From NCBI GenBank assembly GCA_943331195.2, contig CALQKQ020000098.1, positions 1 to 9,951 on the forward strand: a stretch of 9,951 bases of DNA, written 5' to 3'. Shown here in pieces: positions 6,389-9,951 of the stretch (position 1 is the stretch's first letter; each line of letters starts with the position of its first letter). The translations under genes were made by a program, and so were the position numbers. Source of the stretch: Akkermansia muciniphila. Its GTDB lineage: Bacteria > Verrucomicrobiota > Verrucomicrobiia > Verrucomicrobiales > V1-33. A model generated the notes under the pieces. The model ran no database searches, was not told where the DNA came from, and saw only the letters and a list, made by a program, of their open reading frames with translations.

Positions 6389-6503
6389 TTTATCCTAAAA
6401 TCGCGAGTTGACGATCGCATTCGGCCGACGCGGAGTGAATGTACGTTAAGATTTTTCTTCGCTCGTGGGCTTTGTTGAGGCTGAAGCGCTGGCATCTCTG
6501 CCG
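6389..6503. repeat. ~115-bp dispersed repeat, copy 1
   Basis: This copy begins TTTATCCTAAAA, then CG.GAGTTGAC.ATC..ATTCGG, and ends GCGCTGGCA..CCTGCCG-like. It matches 6951-7067 along its whole length, best over the first 35 bases and the last 18. It is probably a non-coding genomic repeat family. Confidence 0.7.
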
Positions 6504-6520
6504 AACTGTCTGATTCGCCG

Positions 6521-6586
6521 TTAGGCCGCCCTTACAGGGCTCACATTTCTTTTTGTGCTGAAAAAACCCAGGGCGTGGCCCTGGGC
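6521..6586. repeat. 66-bp repeat unit, copy 1
   Basis: The unit begins TTAGG-CGCC, passes through CAGGGCT and a TTTTT block, and ends AACCCAGGGCG..GCCCTGGGC. It matches 6823-6887 in the same orientation. It contains two palindromes, GCCCT-TAC-AGGGC (6528-6540) and CCCAGGGC-GTG-GCCCTGGG (6567-6585). Confidence 0.8.
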
Positions 6587-6640
6587 GGCGGGATGATGGC
6601 CCGTTGGGCCAATGATGGGTCCACGGTGCTGATTCCGGAC

Positions 6641-6767
6641 CTTGCCCTGGGCTGGTATGCGCAGCCCCTTTGGGGCAGAGGCGCAGCCGTTGGGGAGGCC
6701 ATTGGGGTTCTCGGTCATATGCCATGCCCAAGCCCCAAAGGGGCGCACCAAGATAGCCCAGGGCAAG
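6641..6767. repeat. inverted repeat with ~36-bp arms
   Basis: The left arm at 6641-6676 (CTTGCCCTGGGCT...CCCCTTTGGGGC) is the near reverse complement of the right arm at 6731-6767. Each arm carries its own small palindrome, GCCCC-TTT-GGGGC (6664-6676) and GCCCC-AAA-GGGGC (6732-6744). The right arm runs into CCCAGGGC-AAG-GCCCTGGG (6757-6775), with GCCCT-GAA-AGGGC (6800-6812) close by. A long hairpin could form, centred near 6704. Confidence 0.75.
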
Positions 6768-6822
6768 GCCCTGGGTATAACGGTTTCCAGCCATCCGGAG
6801 CCCTGAAAGGGCGGCCCAACGA

Positions 6823-6887
6823 TTAGGTCGCCCCTTCAGGGCTTTGATTGCTTTTTGACTGGGGAAACCCAGGGCGTTGCCCTGGGC
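6823..6887. repeat. 66-bp repeat unit, copy 2
   Basis: This is the second copy of the 6521-6586 unit, about 301 bp downstream. The end palindrome CCCAGGGC-GTT-GCCCTGGG (6868-6886) has the same stem as copy 1 with a changed loop. The spacer letters also differ, so the copies are not recent. Confidence 0.8.
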
Positions 6888-6950
6888 TGGCGTAGGCCGC
6901 GCCGTTGGCGCTCGGGAGCTGCGGCCCAAGGGTGACTTCCGTCCTGGTTT

Positions 6951-7067
6951 TTTATCCTAAAAGCGGGAGTTGACTATCCGATTCGGTGGGCGCGCAGTGC
7001 TGGCGCGGGAGCGCTTTCGCTTGGCGTGTGGCCTTTTTTGGGGGCGGCCGCGCTGGCACCCCTGCCG
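6951..7067. repeat. ~115-bp dispersed repeat, copy 2
   Basis: This is the second copy of the 6389-6503 repeat in the same orientation, about 562 bp away. Both ends align at nearly the same spacing (97 and 99 bp between the start block and the GCGCTGGCA block). The middle is more diverged but shares a T-rich CTTCGCT/TTCGCTT...GTGGC region. Confidence 0.7.
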
Positions 7068-7149
7068 GGGTGCGGGCCTCCTTGGGACGCGGATCCGGTG
7101 GGGTCGCGGCGCTCGACCACCGGCTACCTGCTGGGATGCCTCCGGCATC
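7056..7149. repeat. cluster of three REP-like hairpins
   Basis: Three short palindromes follow each other: GCACCCC-TGCC-GGGGTGC (7056-7073), CCGGTGG...CCACCGG (7095-7123) and GATGCC-TCC-GGCATC (7135-7149). Their spacing resembles a clustered palindromic intergenic repeat. No T-run follows any of them, so they are not simple terminators. Confidence 0.65.
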
Positions 7150-7201
7150 GGTGCGGGGCGTGTCACCAGACGCGGTTTCGCAGGGGATATTGACCGCAGA
7201 A

Positions 7202-7226
7202 GAGACTCACCCAACAGGTGAGTCTC
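7202..7226 (-). terminator. perfect 10-bp hairpin, possible second terminator
   Basis: GAGACTCACC (7202-7211) and GGTGAGTCTC (7217-7226) form a perfect stem with a 5-nt loop. On the minus strand it is followed by TTCTGC, a poor U-tract. It lies about 250 bp past the peptidase stop and may back up the hairpin at 7349-7380. The strand and role are uncertain. Confidence 0.4.
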
Positions 7227-7342
7227 CCGAGGCGAGAGAAAACAGATCATTCCCCGTCCTGATCGCGAAAAAGGGACCCAGGGTCGAGTTTCAACGCCCG
7301 TTTTTAGCAAAAGACCACGGCGGACGCGAGGATGGGAGCACT

Positions 7343-7380
7343 AAAATAACTTCACATTATCAATGCCTTACAGGTGAAGT
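7343..7380 (-). terminator. likely terminator of the peptidase gene
   Basis: On the minus strand ACTTCAC (7380-7374) pairs with GTGAAGT (7355-7349) around an 18-nt loop, and TATTTTAG follows. The position, 100 bp after the peptidase stop, fits a weak intrinsic terminator. Its ACTTCACCTGT start resembles the ACTCACCTGT of the hairpin at 7202-7226. Confidence 0.5.
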
Positions 7381-7479
7381 CACTTGGGAGGCTTAAGGGC
7401 CCGAGCAAGCTGTAGCCTTCGGCTTCTAACTGGCTCCTGCTGGGAGATTTGGGCAAGGGTGATTCAGGAGGTTAAGGGT

Positions 7480-9951
7480 TTAGCGGACGACCTGAACGGC
7501 GCGGTAGAACTTGGAGGGAACTCCTTTGACGCCCGGGTCGGTGAAGACTTGGTCGTCGCCGGAGGACTCGGACAAGCCGAGGGAGACCCATTTCATGAGG
7601 TCGGAGGAGCCGAAGATTTCGAAGACGGCGGTGGGCATTTGGAGGAGGCGGACGCGGAAGCCTGCTCGGGTCATGCCGTCGGGGTGGAGGGCTGGGGCTT
7701 GGAGGAAGAGAACGCCGTAGGCGAGGCCATCGCCGAGGATGTCGACTCGGGCGACCTGGGATCTGGGGAGGGTGGGGAAGGTCACGTTGCCTTCGACGTC
7801 GGCGAAGCCGTTGTGGAAGCCGCCGCGGGTGTCGACGAGGCGGACGAAGCCGGCGGGGTCTGGTTTGTCGGCGGCGTCGAGGACGGTGAGGCGGACGCCG
7901 CGGAGGAAGGTTTCGATTTTCGCGTAGGCGGCGATTTCGGAGATGACTTTCCAGCCGGGCACGGATTTTTTGCGCACGGTCAGTTCGGGGTCGCCGAGCA
8001 GGAGGTAGGCGAAGGTATTGCTGTCCCAACTGGCACCGCCGCCGGAGGTACTGAGGCTGATGCGCTCGGCTTCGGCGAGGGCTGGGCCGAGGCGGGAGAA
8101 GCCGCTTTCGTAGAAGGCGCGGAAGATGCCCTTGGTGCGCTCGTGGTTTTCGCCGGTGTAGGAGGTGACGGTGGCCCCGAAGTGGGCGACGGCTCCGGAG
8201 TTGCGGCGCTGCATCCAATCTTCGGCGATGCAGTCGGCGCGGTTGAGGCGGCTGTTGAGGCAATTGATGGCGAAGACGACGGGGTGGATGGCATTGGTGA
8301 GGGCGCTGACGTGGGTGGCGCGGGTCCAGGAGAGGCCGCTACTTTCGGCGGTGCCGGAGCCGTCCCATCCGGAGGCCCAGCTGTTTTCGTCGCCGTGGCC
8401 GCGGTAGAGGAGGAGGCCCCGTCCTCCGTTGAGAGCGGCGGTGACGTCGGCGTTGGTGGCGCGGGTGGTGGCGGCGGAGAGGGCACCGGCGTGGAGGGTT
8501 TGGAAGCTTGGGGGGCTGGTGTAGCCGCCGTAGTTTACGGTGTCCTGGACGGCTTTGGCATACTTGGAGGGCCAGTCGGGGTTGACGCCGTAGCTGCCGG
8601 CGTCGTTTTGGCTATTGGCGCAGAGGGTGGCGCGGGTGGGCCAGTCGCCGGATGGGGGGGTGCGCTCGTAGCGGAGGATTTTGTCGACTTGGACTTTGAG
8701 GTCTTCGTCGGAGTTGGCGGAGAGGCGCCCGACGTAGAGGCTGGGGGTTTTGTTGGAGCCGATGACTTCGTAGACGTGATCGGAGTCGGCGAGGCTGCCG
8801 TCTGGGGAGCCGGTGATGAGGGAGCTGCGGCCGGCTTCGATGACGTCGACGTCGCCGCAGATGAGGACGTAGACGCCGTGGCAGTAGTTGGCTTTGAAGT
8901 AGGATTCGATGTAGGCGTCGATGGCGGCGCGGGAGTTGGGGAGGTCATCGGAGGGGGAGGATCCGACGAAGGCGAAGTCGACGTTGAGGCCTTTGATGGC
9001 TTTCCACGCGGCGAGGGGTTGGAGGATGGAATACCAGGATTTGGGGGTGAGGATGAGGTAGTGGGCGCTGCGGGAGGCTTCGATGGGGAGGCCTTTTTTG
9101 GTGAGGGAGTCGAGAATGGCTTGGCCGTTGAGGAAGGGGGGCAGGGAGGCCCAGACGTCCCAGGGGACGGGGCATTCGTAGTCTTCGGTGCCGCTGAGGT
9201 GTTTGATGATGACGCTGATTTTGGAGGGGAGGCGGACGAGGGATGGGGTGAGGATGTGGTAGGGGGCGATGGAGAGGGCGGAGCCGGCGAAGGCACCCAT
9301 GCTGGTGGGCTGGCTGATTTCGGGTTCGCTGCCGATGTAGGTGCCCTCAAATGTTTCGTAGAAGGTTTCGTCGACGAGTTCTGGGGGGGAGAAGCCGGGG
9401 TCTTCGTCGGAGCCATCGAATCCGGCGGGGACGACGGGGGCGGCGAGTTTGACGTCGCGGAATTCGAGGATTTTGGTTTCGAGGAGGACGCCGCGTTCGG
9501 CGTTTTTGCGGGAGACGGCGAGGGTGGAGCGGAGGCGGGGCACGGTGGGCTGGGCGCCTTCGGGGTTGATGCCGAGTTTGAGCATGGCTTCGGCGGTGCG
9601 GGGGAATTGACCTATGGCGGAGCTGGGGAAGTAGGCTTTGGGGGTGCTGCCGAGGGAGGGCTGGAGGTAGCGGGAGGGGGGTTTGGGGGACTGGCGCAGG
9701 GCGGCGGGGAACTCCCACCACCCGGTGGGGTTGGCGCGGTCGGGAAAGCCGATGCCGGAGACGACGATGGAGGGGAGGGTGAGGCGGCGGAAGGAGCGCT
9801 TGGCGTATTCGACGGCTTCGTCGAAGACGCCGGGCAGGGTGAGTTCGAGTTCGGTGACTTCGGGAGTGGTGGCCACGACGCGGATGAGGATGGGGTCGCC
9901 GGGTTTGGTTTGACCGTTGCTGGAGATCCAGTTGGGTTGGGTTTGGGCCCA
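7480..9951 (-). CDS. C25 (gingipain-family) cysteine peptidase, 5' end missing
   Basis: This is a Peptidase_C25 family protein, probably exported and proteolytic. It is partial: 823 residues are visible and the frame is open to the window edge. A GTG at 9876 could serve as a start, but the 25 upstream codons read as ordinary protein (P-G-D-P-I-L-I-R-V-V), so the true start is outside. Numbering from that GTG, residues 1-260 are a beta-rich leader region. The catalytic domain spans about 270-630 and shows YLILTP, AWKAIKGLNV, YVLICGDVDVI, LYVGRLSAN and KILRYERTP. LYRGHGDENSW carries catalytic His494 and FAINCLNSRLN carries catalytic Cys539. The domain ends in YLLLGDPELTV. The last 55 residues (F-E-I-F-G-S-S-D-L-M-K-W ... 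F-Y-R-A-V) match a C-terminal signature common on exported verrucomicrobial proteins. Substrate specificity cannot be read from this. Confidence 0.93.
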   Translation of the reverse strand, partial: WAQTQPNWISSNGQTKPGDPILIRVVATTPEVTELELTLPGVFDEAVEYAKRSFRRLTLPSIVVSGIGFPDRANPTGWWEFPAALRQSPKPPSRYLQPSLGSTPKAYFPSSAIGQFPRTAEAMLKLGINPEGAQPTVPRLRSTLAVSRKNAERGVLLETKILEFRDVKLAAPVVPAGFDGSDEDPGFSPPELVDETFYETFEGTYIGSEPEISQPTSMGAFAGSALSIAPYHILTPSLVRLPSKISVIIKHLSGTEDYECPVPWDVWASLPPFLNGQAILDSLTKKGLPIEASRSAHYLILTPKSWYSILQPLAAWKAIKGLNVDFAFVGSSPSDDLPNSRAAIDAYIESYFKANYCHGVYVLICGDVDVIEAGRSSLITGSPDGSLADSDHVYEVIGSNKTPSLYVGRLSANSDEDLKVQVDKILRYERTPPSGDWPTRATLCANSQNDAGSYGVNPDWPSKYAKAVQDTVNYGGYTSPPSFQTLHAGALSAATTRATNADVTAALNGGRGLLLYRGHGDENSWASGWDGSGTAESSGLSWTRATHVSALTNAIHPVVFAINCLNSRLNRADCIAEDWMQRRNSGAVAHFGATVTSYTGENHERTKGIFRAFYESGFSRLGPALAEAERISLSTSGGGASWDSNTFAYLLLGDPELTVRKKSVPGWKVISEIAAYAKIETFLRGVRLTVLDAADKPDPAGFVRLVDTRGGFHNGFADVEGNVTFPTLPRSQVARVDILGDGLAYGVLFLQAPALHPDGMTRAGFRVRLLQMPTAVFEIFGSSDLMKWVSLGLSESSGDDQVFTDPGVKGVPSKFYRAVQVVR

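Larger units (their letters stand above)
6253..7479. other. long non-coding region rich in repeats
   Basis: About 1.2 kb with no supported gene. The first part (6253-6388) holds only a small CCGGC-AAG-GCCGG hairpin at 6357-6369. Repeats and palindromes fill 6389-7150, and two related hairpins lie at 7202-7226 and 7349-7380. The stretches between show nothing recognisable, and no tRNA is seen. Open frames here, such as one of 179 codons at 6390-6929 on the minus strand, are translations of palindromic repeats. Confidence 0.7.

Noticed and set aside
8535..9416. 293-codon minus-strand frame rich in Pro, Ser and Thr
   Set aside because: It is an alternate frame inside the C25 peptidase, produced by C-rich codons.

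Overview
The window is high-GC bacterial DNA, most likely from the phylum Verrucomicrobiota (possibly Opitutia). Three things suggest this: the C-terminal F-x-x-x-S-S-x-D-L-x-x-W ... F-Y-R-A signature of the protease gene, the rich supply of short GC palindromes between genes, and a large modular protein resembling conserved verrucomicrobial hypothetical proteins as I remember them. No 16S or other phylogenetic marker is present, so this is inference.

Left block (75-2691, minus strand): a compact housekeeping cluster read leftwards in the order rplS (ribosomal protein L19), rnhB (RNase HII), yraN (UPF0102 nuclease-like protein), dprA (DNA-uptake and recombination mediator). An intrinsic terminator lies between rplS and rnhB and moves the rnhB start to 2254. 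yraN starts inside rnhB. dprA has its own good Shine-Dalgarno sequence. A terminator-like hairpin in the rplS leader may act as an attenuator.

Centre (3029-5863, plus strand): a divergently transcribed 944-residue protein of unknown function. It alternates folded-looking blocks with very biased linkers: an Arg/Gly/Pro/Asp repeat region, then Ala/Glu/Val/Pro tracts containing exact 18-bp DNA repeats. A strong intrinsic terminator follows its stop.

Right of centre (5864-7479): a small minus-strand gene for a 74-residue protein with one membrane segment and four near-identical 11-residue repeats. After it come about 1.2 kb of non-coding DNA with two diverged copies of a ~115-bp repeat, an array of GC-rich palindromes between them, three more hairpins, and two related hairpins that may end transcription of the next gene.

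Right end (7480-9951, minus strand): most of a C25 (gingipain-family) cysteine peptidase gene. The frame is still open at the window edge, so its start lies outside. The GTG at 9876 is probably internal.

The left cluster is ordinary information processing. The items most worth a second look are the modular protein, the small repeat membrane protein and the composite palindrome array. No complete novel multi-gene system is demonstrable from this sequence alone.
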